DNA from: Notospermus geniculatus
Lineage: Eukaryota; Nemertea; Pilidiophora; Heteronemertea; Lineidae
NCBI GenBank assembly: GCA_002633025.1
Contig: NMRB01002069.1
Span: 3,637 to 67,636 of the forward strand
Length of the DNA: 64,000 nucleotides
Reading direction: 5' to 3'
Each line of letters opens with the position of its first letter. Position 1 is the first letter of the stretch. Made by a program: the position numbers and the translations under genes. The notes beneath the pieces are model-generated. The model searched no databases. It worked only from the letters and a program-made list of their open reading frames with translations, and had not been told where the DNA came from. Below are positions 20,447 through 31,949 of this stretch, piece by piece.

Positions 20447-20774
20447 TAAAGGCCCGTTTATACAGAGCGCGACCGCGACCGCGACCGCGGCACCGACCGC
20501 GGCAGCCGCTGTGTATAAACGAAAACGCCGTGGTCGCCTGGAAATATGCCAGGACCACATTGAAGTTCACATTACAAAAAAAAGTGTCGCGCGGCATTTT
20601 CAAAAATTTCGCTCTGGAGGCAATCTCTGCGGCATGCCGCGCGACCAAAATTTTGGTCGCGGCCGCGGTCGCGTTGTGTATAAACGTTCCCATTCATTTT
20701 ACATTTGATCAATCCGATGCGGCTGCCGCGGTCGGTGCCGCGGTCGCGGTCGCGCTCTGTATAAACGGGCCTTT
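20447..20774. repeat. Very GC-rich fold-back, ends AAAGGCCCGTTTATACAG
   Basis: AAAGGCCCGTTTATACAGAG at the left pairs with CTCTGTATAAACGGGCCTTT at the right. The inner arms are GCGACCGCGACCGCGACCGC and its complement. Open frames of about 100 codons on both strands here come from the repeat and should not be annotated as genes. Confidence 0.85.
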
Positions 20775-21142
20775 AGCCAACACAGCTTTGGCCTCGGCCA
20801 CGATGAAAATCTCCAATACATTCCTATCAGTGCTAGTCCGCAGCATCACAATACGTTCCCCTTCCTAAACTGCACGTCATGGTGGTGTTGTCATTCGATA
20901 TGTTCCCATCAAGGCTGGTCAAAAATGTTCCCATCAAGTGGATTCCCGGAACTGCCCGTTTTGGCCCGTTCACGACGTGCAGGTATTTTGTCGCCGTCAG
21001 TTGCTTCCATACTTCTCCATGGATTCTACCGGAAAGAGGGGATTGGACCCACGGAGATAAATGGCAGATCTGAATTCTGATTTCTTAGTACGGTGTGTAG
21101 ATACTTCTATGTCCCGAAGTGCAAATCCTTCTGTTTGTCCGC

Positions 21143-21409
21143 ATATACAGTACATGTACATGTATTTTCGGATTTAAGACATCACTCCACTGGATCAGCC
21201 CCCCCCCCCTCTACCATAAATATGGTAACCAGGTCGTGCATGAAAGCTCAATGGCTCTAGCAGCTTTTGATTAATTGAAGTGGACTAAATGTCATTAGAT
21301 CATATAAAATTGACGAGTAAAAACTAACATACATGTAGTGGGCTGGACACTGTTATCCATGGAGTGATGTCTTGAATCTGAAAATACTGTATATACATGT
21401 ACATGTATG
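21143..21409. repeat. Inverted-repeat element rich in ACATGTACATGT
   Basis: Arms containing ACATGTACATGTATTTTC, GGATTTAAGACATCACTCCA at the left pair with TGGAGTGATGTCTTGAATC and GAAAATACTGTATATACATG at the right. The centre has a C10 run near 21200. Confidence 0.65.
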
Positions 21410-22636
21410 GGATCTGTGGTTGTAAAGCGTCGGTCAGGACAGCAGCTTTAATTTAGCGTGTTCGGTTAAGCCTGGCGCACACGAGCGACTAAAATGGGGG
21501 CGACTGCCGATGCGACTATCACGTCGCATGCGATAATTACCTTTGAGGTTGACCAATGACGTCATCCGCGACATCAGTGATATTCCAAGGAAGCATTTAT
21601 CGGAAAAGAATCAAGAAAAAATAAAAAAACTAAAAATACGTTCAGTCGCCTCTGTGGTCGCAAGGCAGGTGTGGCAGGGATCAATGTCCTAGGAACGAAA
21701 GTCCGCCAAACAATAGCCCACTCTTGTAAGGTTTTATTCGAATGGTGATGGTCTCTCTAGCCATATATTCTAATCCCTCTCTAAACAATAAGACCGGACT
21801 TTGATTCCAGGGGGACTTTGATCCCTGTCACATTTGAACTAGTCTGGTACCCTGACCTGCTGTATGGTGGCGCTGACTGATGGTGCGATACAGAGGTCAG
21901 GTCAACGCTTTCCAAAATAAAATGTGGTTCATTCTTGGCAAAATTGTATAGGACTGCGTCTCTGCTCATCATTCTTAGCAGACTCCTAAGACTGCAGTGC
22001 CGTACCCCTTATGCCGTGCATCAAACTGAGGCCTCAAGTGTCAGCTGAGCGCCAGGCCCATGGGCCTCTTGTTCCACTTCATGGCAAGTGTTCGAATACT
22101 CATGACCACCACTGTATATATGTACGTACTAATCTCCAGCTTATTAGAGAGCTTGAGAATCGGCTAGCTTATCCTAAAACCGAAACGTATACGAGTCCCG
22201 ATACGTTTGCGTTCTCATGAATCCTTAATTCATTTGAGAAAGCAAACGTGTACGGATGCGGATACATGTACATAAACCTAGATAAAAGGATTAAAACACA
22301 GTATCGCATGCAGACGTCAGACGGTTTCACTTTACTGACTCTGCCACCAGGTCTGGACTATTTCTGCGGAGGAGAGTAGATTCCAATACATGTAATGTAC
22401 ATGTACATGCCAAATGGAATTGAAATGTTTCATGGATGCGTGCACAAAACGTTTCGTCGACCTACTTTAGATGCATCATATCAGACATTCTTAGGTTATT
22501 GAGGATGCCCATTTCGATTATGCAATGACCTTGATCGTCAGATATGAAGGTCAAGGTCAAGGTTAACCGTTAATCACGGGATGAGTTATTGGCATGAGAT
22601 CAAGTTCTACGGGCCTCATCAGAATCCATCAATCAA
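21410..22636. other. No gene recognised
   Basis: The interval holds scattered TACATGTA words but no coding frame or well-formed repeat that I can support. It probably includes the unfound 5' end of gene B. About 22120-22145 (TACTAATCTCC.GCTTA) resembles the sequence immediately upstream of gene C exon 1 at 31497, so roughly 640 bases may have been inserted between that block and exon 1 of gene B. Confidence 0.35.
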
Positions 22637-22726
22637 TGTATCCTGATCTGTGTCAATGTATCCTGATCTCTATCAATGTATCTGATCTCTATCAGTGTAC
22701 CTTGATCTCTATCCATCTATCGGTAG
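22637..22726. repeat. Short tandem repeat, unit about 20 bp
   Basis: TCAATGTATCCTGATCTSTA-like units repeat four to five times with drift. Confidence 0.8.
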
Positions 22727-22804
22727 AAGCACCTGTACATCGGGAACCATACGACATTTACAATATCATTTCGTTACTCTGGTGATACCTGCCTGACTGG
22801 TAAT

Positions 22805-22926
22805 ATGATGACAAAGAGTCTTGCTCACGATAAATTTAAAACAGTTGTGAACGACTGGGCCCTTCTTGAATCAGACATAAAACAGCAGAATGTTATCTCG
22901 TTACTTGCTTGTGCTGTTCTTTGTCG
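22805..22926 (+). CDS. Gene B, exon 1: PAN-like domain, cut by an assembly gap
   Basis: The tandem ATGs and the start of the domain match genes A and C: HDKFKTVVNDWALLESDIKQ then LLACAVLC, holding the first two cysteines. The N run at 22927 removes the rest, including the donor. There is no frameshift before the gap. Confidence 0.65.
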
Positions 22927-22964
22927 NNNNNNNNNNNNNNNNNNNNNNNNNNNNNNNNNNNNNN
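22927..22964. other. Assembly gap (38 N)
   Basis: The gap falls between the first part of gene B exon 1 and the left end of a TIR element. The true distance is unknown, and a collapsed repeat is likely. Confidence 0.95.
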
Positions 22965-23461
22965 ATCAAACCCCTAAAGCAACCACTTGGGCACATGCTG
23001 TTGCTTGTCCGATGAGTTCCAGTTTTTCTCACCAGATGGCTCTTATCACCCAAATTTCCATGTTAAAATAATATTTCTAATCAAATTTGGGTTGGTGGCC
23101 GTAGCATCCAACAATCCACTAGCCCTGAACCCAAATTGGTGAAGAATGACCAATTCATAAAGGTGCCATGGCTGGATAAACCTGTTGGTTACATCACTGT
23201 ACATATGTACAGTAGTCTATCTAAATGTATAGCAGATACCCGAGAGACACATTGTGCGCAAGGGGACTGGCTGCTAAATGTTCCATATCACAAGAACTAC
23301 TGAATGGAATCGTATGGAATTTTCACACATCGTGGACAAGACCGATAGCTATCATATATAAAACAATTGGAGAAAGTTTCATTGAAAATTTCTTTGGGTA
23401 TCACGTTTTTCTCCGAATGTCGGAAACCAAGTGGTTGCTTTAGGGGTTTGATGTCTTTATG
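22965..23461. mobile_element. TIR element in gene B between exons 1 and 2
   Basis: ATCAAACCCCTAAAGCAACC at the left pairs with GGTTGCTTTAGGGGTTTGAT near 23454, with AAGACAT/ATGTCTT beyond on the intact right side. The interior is homologous to 2941-3412 in gene A and keeps part of the same short frame (KCSISQELLNGIVW), now frameshifted relative to A. In gene A the same family sits after exon 2, so the two insertions are independent. Confidence 0.75.
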
Positions 23462-23635
23462 GTTAAACGCAGAGAGACAAACAACAAAGTGAAGTTGATA
23501 CCAGACATGAGATTTATCACTGAAAAGCACCAACCAACAGCCAGTCCTTTGATAACAATTTTTCGGTCTTCTCGCTCAAAAGAAAATTATTTTTCCCTTC
23601 TTCGCTGCGATGGCAACATATGGTTGTTATTGTAG

Positions 23636-24724
23636 GAGAGGGTAAATTTGAACTTCTACCGTCTTACTCGACGGTTACGTCTCCTCCCACCGATCGCCAA
23701 GGACAAAATCAAAAATAGTTTTAGTATACTTTTCTATAACGTACATGTATACCAAGACAGGCCCGCGGTGCTAGTCCGTTACAGTGAATTACCATTCGGG
23801 TATGAGAGGGTACTTTTATACAGTTCGGGGCTGAGACGCAAATTGTTGAAATTTCAACTACATGTAATTTACAACTCGACATATTACTATGATAGGAAAG
23901 GCATGAGGAAATTTTTTGCGCAATTATCAACCTACATTGTATTATTATTCTTGAAAGTGTCCAAGAAGAAGTGTTCGATCGAAGAGAGCATACTCTATGA
24001 CTTTACAGTCGGGAAGCTCACAGGGCGTCTCCGGTTACCAAAGAAGGGAAGGTGTGGGGCGTTGTGCACCCTCCGGAAAAAGGGATTTTTCGCACCTAAT
24101 ATCTACTTTCTCAAAATGCATATCGTAATCTGGTGTCGCGAATCAACTCCAAACTTCATCAATATTTATGACACACGTATTACAAACAAAAGCAGCGAAG
24201 TGATCATAGCCTTTTTATTTATAAGAACATTACATTTTGAAAAGGGGTATAGGGTTGGATCAGAACTTTCCTGTTATCCTATTTACACCCAACCCAGTCT
24301 TTCCTTTCTTCTGCCTTTTACCCATGCCCTGATATTCCTGGTTTTCGACATGAAGCCAGGTCAGTTGCAGACAAATAGAATGACTAGAACAGTTGACATC
24401 CCCACCACATTCAGAGTCCTCTCGAACACTCCTCGAACATTATTCCTAATCGAATACAGAGGAAATTCTCAATCAAAAATGAGACTTGGGAAGTTTACCA
24501 TCGAACGGCGTTGCCTTCCGAACGATCCTTTGCGATCCAACAGGGACTTGATTAGACAGACAGATATAGAATTACTTGGAAAATCACGAAAATGGGTGTT
24601 GGTCGAACCGTATATGTTTCTAATTGATGATCGAAGGAATCGTGTATTTGATATTAACCAGATGAAGGTCCGTGATCGAGACCTATATAGACATTATGGG
24701 CTAAATATGTATGAATTAGTTTGA
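23636..24724 (+). CDS. Gene B, large exon 2 (first alternative C-terminal module)
   Basis: The frame of 362 codons begins after TTGTTATTGTAG, phase 0, and ends in TGA. It keeps the family landmarks ILYDFTVGKLTGRL, RCGALC, IYDTRITNKS, MKPGQLQTN and IDDRRN. It is a little longer than A and C because of extra residues around the FYNVHVYQDRP and QLHVIYN segments. The frame is intact although the upstream intron has deletions, consistent with selection on the exon only. Function not recognised. Confidence 0.75.
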   Translation, partial: ERVNLNFYRLTRRLRLLPPIAKDKIKNSFSILFYNVHVYQDRPAVLVRYSELPFGYERVLLYSSGLRRKLLKFQLHVIYNSTYYYDRKGMRKFFAQLSTYIVLLFLKVSKKKCSIEESILYDFTVGKLTGRLRLPKKGRCGALCTLRKKGFFAPNIYFLKMHIVIWCRESTPNFINIYDTRITNKSSEVIIAFLFIRTLHFEKGYRVGSELSCYPIYTQPSLSFLLPFTHALIFLVFDMKPGQLQTNRMTRTVDIPTTFRVLSNTPRTLFLIEYRGNSQSKMRLGKFTIERRCLPNDPLRSNRDLIRQTDIELLGKSRKWVLVEPYMFLIDDRRNRVFDINQMKVRDRDLYRHYGLNMYELV

Positions 24725-24823
24725 TAATATACAACAAGTCAATCTCCAGAATTCAGCGAATTTTCGACCCCAACCAGGGTCTTCTGCGGGCTGGAACTTT
24801 ACAATATGAAACTCTTTTTTTAG
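24725..24823 (+). other. 99-bp intron between the two large exons, built from half a hairpin
   Basis: Most of this intron (CGACCCCAACCAGGGTCTTC, GGCTGGAACTTTACAAT.TG, AAACTC) matches the left half of the hairpins at 32870-33055 and 59582-59758. The exon 3 acceptor (CTTTTTTTAG) lies directly at the end of this repeat match. Genes A and C have much longer introns here. No poly(A) signal fits in 99 bases, so an mRNA ending its reading frame in exon 2 of gene B must run into exon 3 sequence or beyond. Confidence 0.65.
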
Positions 24824-25828
24824 GACAAAACTTTAAAGTTCAGGAAAGTCGGCAAAGGAAAATTTAAGCCAAAAATTTCCAATAATAAAGAGGACCTCTG
24901 TTTCTATGACTGGCAATCCAGTTGGCTGTTTATCTATAAAGTTCCACCCCCTACTTCTCCTTTAGGCAGCCTGCAGTTATATCAGCGTGTGGGAAGTGAT
25001 TACGTCAAGTTGAACGACAAGACGTTTTACTATCACTTCAGCTTCATCGTGATGACGGATCTGTATAAACGTCTCCACGTCCTCATAGGGAGGCGCCGGC
25101 GTCTAAAAAGAAGGAAGTGGATTGACCTTATTTTCCTCTTAAATGTCTTAAAAGGTAAAGTTGAGGGGAAAGTTATCCTTCCATTGACAGAAGTTTGCTT
25201 TCGGCCAGTAGTGACGTATTATATAAAATTCGGATTGGGAGGAAAGTCCCTTTTATGTTGTAAGATCAAAGGTCGTAGGCACTTAACCATTTACGACGCA
25301 GAAGAGAGAAACAAGTCGTCGGCGGGTTTTGATTTGATCTATAAAAATGGTATTCGTATTCGGCTTGATAACATTGGCGTACGATTGGATACCGGAGTAC
25401 ATTATATTTGGAAGGACGAGCCCACTGGTGACATATATTACCTATCGTACACTAACGAAACTCAATACGACATGAAGGCTCATCGTCTCGAATTACTTAA
25501 AACATTTGACAAACGTTGTCGCCGTTTCCAAAGTCGGTATGACCCATCGACTGGTAGGTTCCTCGTGATAGCACCCTGTGCCATCTCACTGCAGCAGGTG
25601 CCTGATCCGAAGGATGGTTTGATAAACCGAGGGTCTGGAATGTTCTCATTTCGTGAAACAGCGACGTCTTTTCATCCGTTATGCCACGGAAAGCATTTTG
25701 ACCGATACGAGTTCAGTCCTTCGGATGGGTCCTTGATGCACTTTATCGTAGAAACGTCAGGGAAAAGACGCGGACTGCCAGGAAGTTTCAAAGGAATTGA
25801 GATTTATGTTTGCGATGAATGTTGGTGA
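24824..25828 (+). CDS. Gene B, large exon 3 (second alternative C-terminal module)
   Basis: 334 codons in phase 0 after an in-frame TAG acceptor, ending TGA after CDECW. It shares QRVGSDYVKL, LICCKI-type (LLCCKI here), FDLIYKNG, SRYDPSTGRFLVIAP, LQQVPDPKDGLI, FSFRETATSFHPLCH and RYEFSPSDGSLMHF with A and C. It is the most diverged of the three in its first half. The intact frame argues for a functional gene. Confidence 0.75.
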   Translation, partial: DKTLKFRKVGKGKFKPKISNNKEDLCFYDWQSSWLFIYKVPPPTSPLGSLQLYQRVGSDYVKLNDKTFYYHFSFIVMTDLYKRLHVLIGRRRRLKRRKWIDLIFLLNVLKGKVEGKVILPLTEVCFRPVVTYYIKFGLGGKSLLCCKIKGRRHLTIYDAEERNKSSAGFDLIYKNGIRIRLDNIGVRLDTGVHYIWKDEPTGDIYYLSYTNETQYDMKAHRLELLKTFDKRCRRFQSRYDPSTGRFLVIAPCAISLQQVPDPKDGLINRGSGMFSFRETATSFHPLCHGKHFDRYEFSPSDGSLMHFIVETSGKRRGLPGSFKGIEIYVCDECW

Positions 25829-25852
25829 GCTTACCTTCTCGCATTCTCAACA

Positions 25853-25985
25853 CTAATAGAGAGGTTGCGCAACTTTCCGACTTCAACTACGAGAATGAAT
25901 TGCAGTCCGCTATGGACATCCTTGATTAAAAACGATTTGATAGAAGTTTTCAATTCGTCAAGCACCATAAATTGAAGGCAGAAAA
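25853..25985. repeat. Partial copy of the fold-back at 44691-45108
   Basis: Shared words are CGACTTCAACTACGAGAATG, GAATTGCAGTCCGCTATGG and CCTTGATTAAAAACGATTTG. Another scrap (ACGACTTCAATATTC) is at 26950. Confidence 0.65.
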
Positions 25986-27118
25986 GTTTGGCCTGGACGC
26001 AATGGTTCCTGGGCTCGCCGCCAGGCGAAAAATGGCGTAGCCAGCGAATTACTTTGTCGAACCAGCGAGTAGAATGTCTCATAGATTTTTCAAGAATAGA
26101 CGGGGTCTATGCATTTTTGTCTCCCATCGCGTGAACACGCCGTATTAGTTGTGCTTAGCGGTACTGTTTCCACGAAAGATATCCGTAGTAAGTAATCATA
26201 TATGAATGGATACAATATCGCCGAAAATAACACGAAAATTCGGGATTTTGTGGCGGTCGTCTGGTTTCTGCTTATAGGCCAAGCCGAAGTCGAATGTTCG
26301 CTTCACTGTCTATCACCCCGTGCAGATAAGAAATCACGCCTGTTAACAGCGTAATCGGCCATTCAATCAGCATACATGTACATGTACAAGCAATTGTCAG
26401 AAATGGCCACAATGTGGCTTTTAGTAACAGAGTTATTTGTCTGCTTTGCCTAATTCGTGCATAGTTCTATATCCAACCGCCATGCAGTTCAGCACGTCGT
26501 TCGTCGTTCACGTGCTTTTGTGACAAGTGCTACCGATTACTGGAATAAGTGAATATCCACGAATATGTTTCTTTTTGGGCCTGTGAATGACTTGGATTAG
26601 CCGACAAATACTCGGGCAAATACTTTTTTCGTTGACGGGATTTCAGTGCCGCTGTGGAATTTCCCCATAGATCCTAATCCATAATGACACAGCTACGCGG
26701 GCTACCGCTAGGCTGCCCGTAGGTAGCCTAGCGGTGGCCATTTATTTCGGATGGAGGGAATGCATCCCTCTATTCCGAAACAAACGTTCCTTCATAATTC
26801 TTTCAGCTGGCACTCTTCTACATTCCGGATCCACATTTCAGCTGGAGAAGGGGGATCATGTAGGCCTAAACCTGATCTCCACTCCGGAATTCTCAACTCC
26901 AAAGAGTACGTTTTCCCGCTTGCATCGCTCGCCCAGAAAGCTCTGGATTACGACTTCAATATTCATTATTTATCCGCACATTCAGATCTCGTCTAAACGC
27001 AAATGAGACCCGATGCGGGTCGATGGGATCCAATCGGATTTAATCTGAATGTGTTTTTTGGCTAGTCGTCTAAACGGCCCTATTATCTTGGAATCAGGGT
27101 CCATGATAATAGATAATA
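25986..27118. other. No gene recognised
   Basis: The interval has a small hairpin at 26697-26737 (GGCTACCGCTAGGCT) and no supported gene. Two overlapping open stretches at 26734-27006 show no family motif. Confidence 0.4.
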
Positions 27119-27676
27119 GATACCTTGCCATTTTTTCTCAGAGGGTAATAACAAACACTGAATGTACAGTGAATGTACACCATTGATGTACAGCATGTTT
27201 TAAAATCTGCAAAAACATTAAAAACTTGCATGAAAATGTCTCACATACCATAACCATCAGTAATATTACATTAATGTGCACTGAGCCTTGGCTTACTTTT
27301 CGCAAAATAGTAATTCAGAAAAGAAAAAACAGACTTCTATTTCTTAACCAACCTTGGGTCCAGGTTTATGAATCATCATGTTTCACACTGTGGGATAGGA
27401 GGTTGAAAACCTGGAGCTGAGGTTTGTCCTCAACAGGGCATGATAAAAGTCTTTTAAAAATTTTTGCGTGAAATATCTGCTCAAATTTCATCCTGGGCAC
27501 ATTGCATCACATATGTAGCATTGCTGAGCAGGTGTTCATTTTGGAACTTCTCATGGGAGTTTTGTGTAATAGCAGGTTTTAAAACACGCTGTACATCAAT
27601 GGTGTACATTCACTGTACATTCAGTGTTTGTTATTACCCCCTGGAAAAAAATGGCCGACTTTGGCAAGGTATCTAT
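27119..27676. mobile_element. TIR element, best complete copy of the AACAAACACTG family
   Basis: GATACCTTGCCATTTTTTCT at the left and AAAAATGGCCGACTTTGGCAAGGTATC at the right (read in two parts) are the outer arms, followed inside by GGTAATAACAAACACTGAAT and GTACAGTGAATGTACACCAT and their complements. The interior holds no transposase. Copies at 17169 and 18617 confirm the limits. Confidence 0.8.
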
Positions 27677-28150
27677 ATCAACCTCGGTGCAGATTTGTTA
27701 AACAGAATTCACCTCCACGGAAAGTCAGCCATGTTTATCTCAGAACGAGGCAACAGGCGGAGAAACAATATCCTGCTGCAGTGCTTTGGCTGTACAATAG
27801 CCGAGTGTGCTATTAATAGTACCAGTGACCTGCAGCCTCGCTCTGGATAAACATGGCTGACTTTCCGAAAAGGCCTATCATACCATATGGACTGGTGCAA
27901 CAAATCCAGGTGGCGTTAGTGTACAAATGTACATGTAAAACTGCATTGAGATTTCAAAAAAATAATGGGCCTATGTTAGCATCACTGAAGTCTTTTAACT
28001 GAAGCCATCAGAAACACAGCTCTTTTGTTAAACAAAAACCGCATTGTTTCCAGAAAAAAGCTAATACTGAACACGAAAAGCTGATATACATGTATCGATC
28101 AATTTTTCTTGAATCAATCTCTTGTGGGATTTGTTGTGCCTCATTGAGTT
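27677..28150. repeat. Diverged segmental duplicate of 19078-19905
   Basis: It has the same blocks in the same order as 19.1-19.9 kb, including the flank of the TIR element, so a segment that already contained the element was duplicated. It also has about 130 bases (CAGAATTCACCTCCACGG to CTGCAGCCTCG) missing from the other copy. Confidence 0.7.
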
Positions 28151-28209
28151 TGAAGCGAGGGTAGATAAACACATCTACATGTACATGTAAATGTAAAGAC
28201 AAGATAACA

Positions 28210-28512
28210 AATACTGTAAAATCGGACTTGTAACATCACTTCAGGTATTGGAACGTCCCGCCCACTTATGTGAGCTGGGGGTGGTTACTCTGTTGAATAT
28301 GCGTCATTTATCCAGTCACTGTTTACGATTATGCATACTGGCATTGACTAGGCCTTGGATAGAACGGCGTGATGTTGCCTAATCGATCACCCCAGGTCGA
28401 TCACTTTTCATAGAAAGAATTGTTGGGCCAATACGAACGCCATGTGACATCATAGTAATGAAGTGGGCTGGTCTACCAAAGTGATGTTACAATGAGTCCG
28501 ATTTTACAGTAT
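28210..28512. mobile_element. MITE with ATACTGTAAAATCGGACT ends
   Basis: ATACTGTAAAATCGGACTTG and TAACATCACTT at the left pair with GTGATGTTACAATGAGTCCG and ATTTTACAGTAT at the right. About 300 bp, no coding content. Confidence 0.75.
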
Positions 28513-30514
28513 CTTTTTTGCCTTGGTGTGTTGAGTGTTGTACCATTGAGATCAATAGGGGTCTACATCACGGACTGGCGTCAATTATGTAACGAGAGTG
28601 TAGTGCGCCGTCAATTTTTCCATTTCTGCGTATCAGCACAAGTTCTCGCACAAGTCGGCGTCCATCCTAGACTGGTACCCGATCCTAACTATTTTACATC
28701 GGGCTTTTGCATATGTTAGGACCGGGCGTGCCTACCGCATTCGTGCCTCTGATTGGTCGGTGCTGGCGCAGGTGGTAAGTATGTGAACTATTATATTGAT
28801 AGATTTTCTATTTTTAACATGGAAAACCCCCGGCGTGATTGGTGAATTTCCTGGGTCAAAGGTCGGTCACCTTCTATCTGCATTCTGGTACGTCAGCCGT
28901 ATTGAGAATTGAATAAATTTACATAATTTACATAAAATTTTCAAGTGACGTCACTGTCAGAATTCCTCCACATATGGCGGCCACGACTGGTCCTACCATT
29001 CAAAAGCGACACCATCGGTAGGACCAGGTACTACTCGGTGAAGTGAACCATGAAGGAAGAAGTCGGAGTTTACTTATTTTTTTCAAGAGTGAACTAAAAT
29101 GGCGGTGCTCGAAAGTGACAAAGACCTTCATATCTTGTGACTTCGTCGACAGGATCGCAGCTTGTCAGCAGGGCGATCCTTGGCATATGTATCGCTGCTC
29201 ACTCTCTGATTTAAACCGTCATCTTTGTCAAACAACACGGACTTGATATCAAATAGCCTGAATATGTATCGAAATCTCAGTATCGTAGAGGAGGCGAAGT
29301 ATATCTTAAAACAGTGAGGTTTCGCAAATCTGACGAAACACGAAGTTTACGAAATACGAAATTGGGCTTCACTTCCAGGGCGCAGGGTCATCTGTGTACA
29401 TTTGAATAGGCTAACGTACATTTGCACATGGAGCACTAATTGTGCTGAAAATAGCTTTGTTATCCTCAGAAATGGAATTAAAAGCATCAAGTTGACTGAT
29501 TCATTTACCACTTCACCACAAAAAAAGTTGAAGCTCGTGCCTATTACGTAAAGCCAAAATTCAGGCAGTGAGAGACATCTGGTGGCAACACATGAAGTGT
29601 ATCCTTCAGTAAGTTCATCGTTTGCAGTTAAACCTTTATGGTTGATTCCTTTAGGCCACATGTGCAGACAAGAAACCACACTTTTTGACAGAGAACATTA
29701 TAATGTGAGAAAAAATTGAAGAAACAATTTTTTTTGCAAAAAAAAATTTTTTTTGAAGAAAAAAATTTGAGGCGGCGAGAAAATTCGAGGCGGGCGCTGA
29801 TGCTAAACTAAAGATTTTTTTAATGTGGCCTTATGGTAGTACGCAGACAAACTGGCAGAGTGGTTTTCTGAATTCTGATTTCTACCTGAATGTCCCAAAG
29901 TTCAAATCGTTCTGTTTGTCCGCAGACTTTGGGATATTTGGTTGCAATGGGAACCCTAGCTCACTGCCTCAATAGATGTCACTAGTGGTCAAAACTATTG
30001 AAATGAAACTGACATCCCGGTCCTGATCAATTTCCCACACAAAAGGCGTCCATTGTATAGGACCGGTGTGCTGCCCTCTATCATAGCTAGGATCCCCATT
30101 CCTCGATTTAGGACAGCAGCTTGAAGACGTCAACTGTCCGCATTGCTATTTGCAAAAATCCAAAGCTATTTGTGACATAACACATTGTTGGAATTTGATG
30201 TGATATTCATGTAGCTAGTGATGACGCCATGGTGGTCGAAAATGGGGCAACCTGCAGAATACATCATCCTCATCATCCATTGAGTCGTCGGCATTGTTTT
30301 CTATGGAATTACGCACAGAGATATAGCAAGGGGAGTATTGTGCGTTTTCCCTGGAAAGTCCTGTCGAATCGTTCAGAAGGTCGTGGCGATCACAAACGAG
30401 GCCCTGTTGAATGTCTCGGGGAAGATGGCAGAACTCTGTCCGCTTATTTGCCTCAGTGTCCCCGCTACAGATATCGGAAATATCTTGTACGTTCACACCT
30501 GTTTCAGCATTTTG
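28513..30514. other. No gene recognised; small repeats
   Basis: Contents seen: a CGCAAATCTGACGAAACACG word at 29290-29340 repeated near 38850 and 54330, a block at 29865-29945 shared with 21070-21150 (AATCGTTCTGTTTGTCCGCA-like), and a block at 29967-30025 shared with 41350-41410 (CTATTGAAATGAAACTGACA). No exon is supported. Confidence 0.4.
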
Positions 30515-30900
30515 AATCCTTCCACCAAAAAATGTCGTCCTGGGTATATACAAAGATTACCCAGGATCTCAATCTTCACTAAAACAATACCCTGGGTGTA
30601 GTTTCGGTAGCCGAACATCACCCAGCATCCGCTATCAATGCCTAGGAACGAGTCCTATTTAGAAATCCCGTGGAATCTCGCGGCCTCGTGCCGCGGTACT
30701 TGTTGAGTGTAGCTGTTCATGACATTCTTCAGGCGGTCATGTGACCACGGGCGAGACAACCTCGAATCCAGGTGTCATACTACGATGCTGGGTGATGTTC
30801 GGCTACCGAAACTACACCCAGGGTATTGTTTTAGTGAAGATTGAGATCCTGGGTAATCTTTGTATATACTCAGGATGACATTTACGTGTACCCTTTCAGC
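30515..30900. mobile_element. GCTGAA-type MITE with degenerate left end
   Basis: The right end is CCCTTTCAGC, and the inner arms TCCTGGGTATATACAAAGAT, TACCCAGGATCTCAATCTTC and TAGTTTCGGTAGCCGAACAT match 60594-60970. The outer left end has drifted, so no target duplication can be defined. Confidence 0.75.
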
Positions 30901-31524
30901 TTAACTTCTTGATGATGAAATGACCTGTCTATTGCACGTGTTTATTAGGTGTTATCGTAGTTATGATGCAATGACAACGTTACACCATTCCCAGCTCATT
31001 TGCACTTCAAATGACAAACTTTGTGCACAAAGGTAATGCATATTGTTTTCTTTAGTATTTCTAAACGCATCAAAATTAGAAATACCGGAAATAGGCAAAG
31101 ATATTTGACCAGCACATGCCCTTGACAATATATCCGTGCACACTGGCCTTTCGTTTTATTTGCCAAATAACCAGAATAATGAAGCTGTTCTTGGTAAAAG
31201 ATTCTTAATTTTGTTAAAATTCATATTTCACCATGTTAGAATCTATGGAGGAGAACAGGAACGAAGGGGCATAATGGCTGAAGAAGCATCAATTTACAAT
31301 ATCGTCATATAGAGTGCATTATGCTTATGGATTTTCCAATATTTGATCGTTCATTTGGTGAGGAATTTTAGGACCTGTGCCTACTTCTTATATAAGCCTC
31401 GCCAAGGGACACGACATTATTACTGAAATTGACAATAGAATGGTCAGCCATTTTGACGGTGGCTCTAACAGGTGTGCATTATACATGTACATTGTACTAA
31501 TCTCCCGCTTACTCGACTGGTAAT

Positions 31525-31782
31525 ATGATGAAAAAGAGCCTTGTTCACGATAAATTTAAGACAGTTGTGAACGACTGGGCCCTTCGTGAATCAGATATAA
31601 AAGAGCAGAATGTTATCTCGTTACTTGCTTGTGCTGTTCTTTGTTATCAGCTGAAATGTACAACCTTTGTTGTTCTGTCGGAAGAAATGGACACTGTCTG
31701 TCAGATGAGTAAAAGGAGAGGAACGTGTTTGTCAAAGAAGGAGGTACTTCTTTCCAAGGGTACCCGGATGTATGAGAAGAAG
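31525..31782 (+). CDS. Gene C, exon 1: PAN-like domain
   Basis: 86 codons from tandem ATGs, with the five-cysteine pattern of gene A preserved (ACAVLC, LKC, VCQMSK, GTC), ending AAG|GTAACT in phase 0. Differences from A are conservative. As in A there is no signal peptide in the exon, and the 5' end of the gene is not identified. It would splice to 33247-34320 or 35069-36067. Confidence 0.65.
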
Positions 31783-31949
31783 GTAACTTACATGTATATC
31801 GTTTACTGAAGTCAAATTCTGTATCTACTCAGTTATAAAGACAGTTCATTAAATATTCCAGATCAGCGGACCGTCTTTTCCACCATGTGACTAGTATTAG
31901 GTTAGATCATGTGGTTCAGTATGACCAATCAGAAGGCATCCCCAAAAAG

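Noticed and set aside
20388-20868. Overlapping Ala/Arg-rich open frames on both strands
   Set aside because: They are produced by the GC-rich palindrome CGACCGCGACCGCG and have low complexity.
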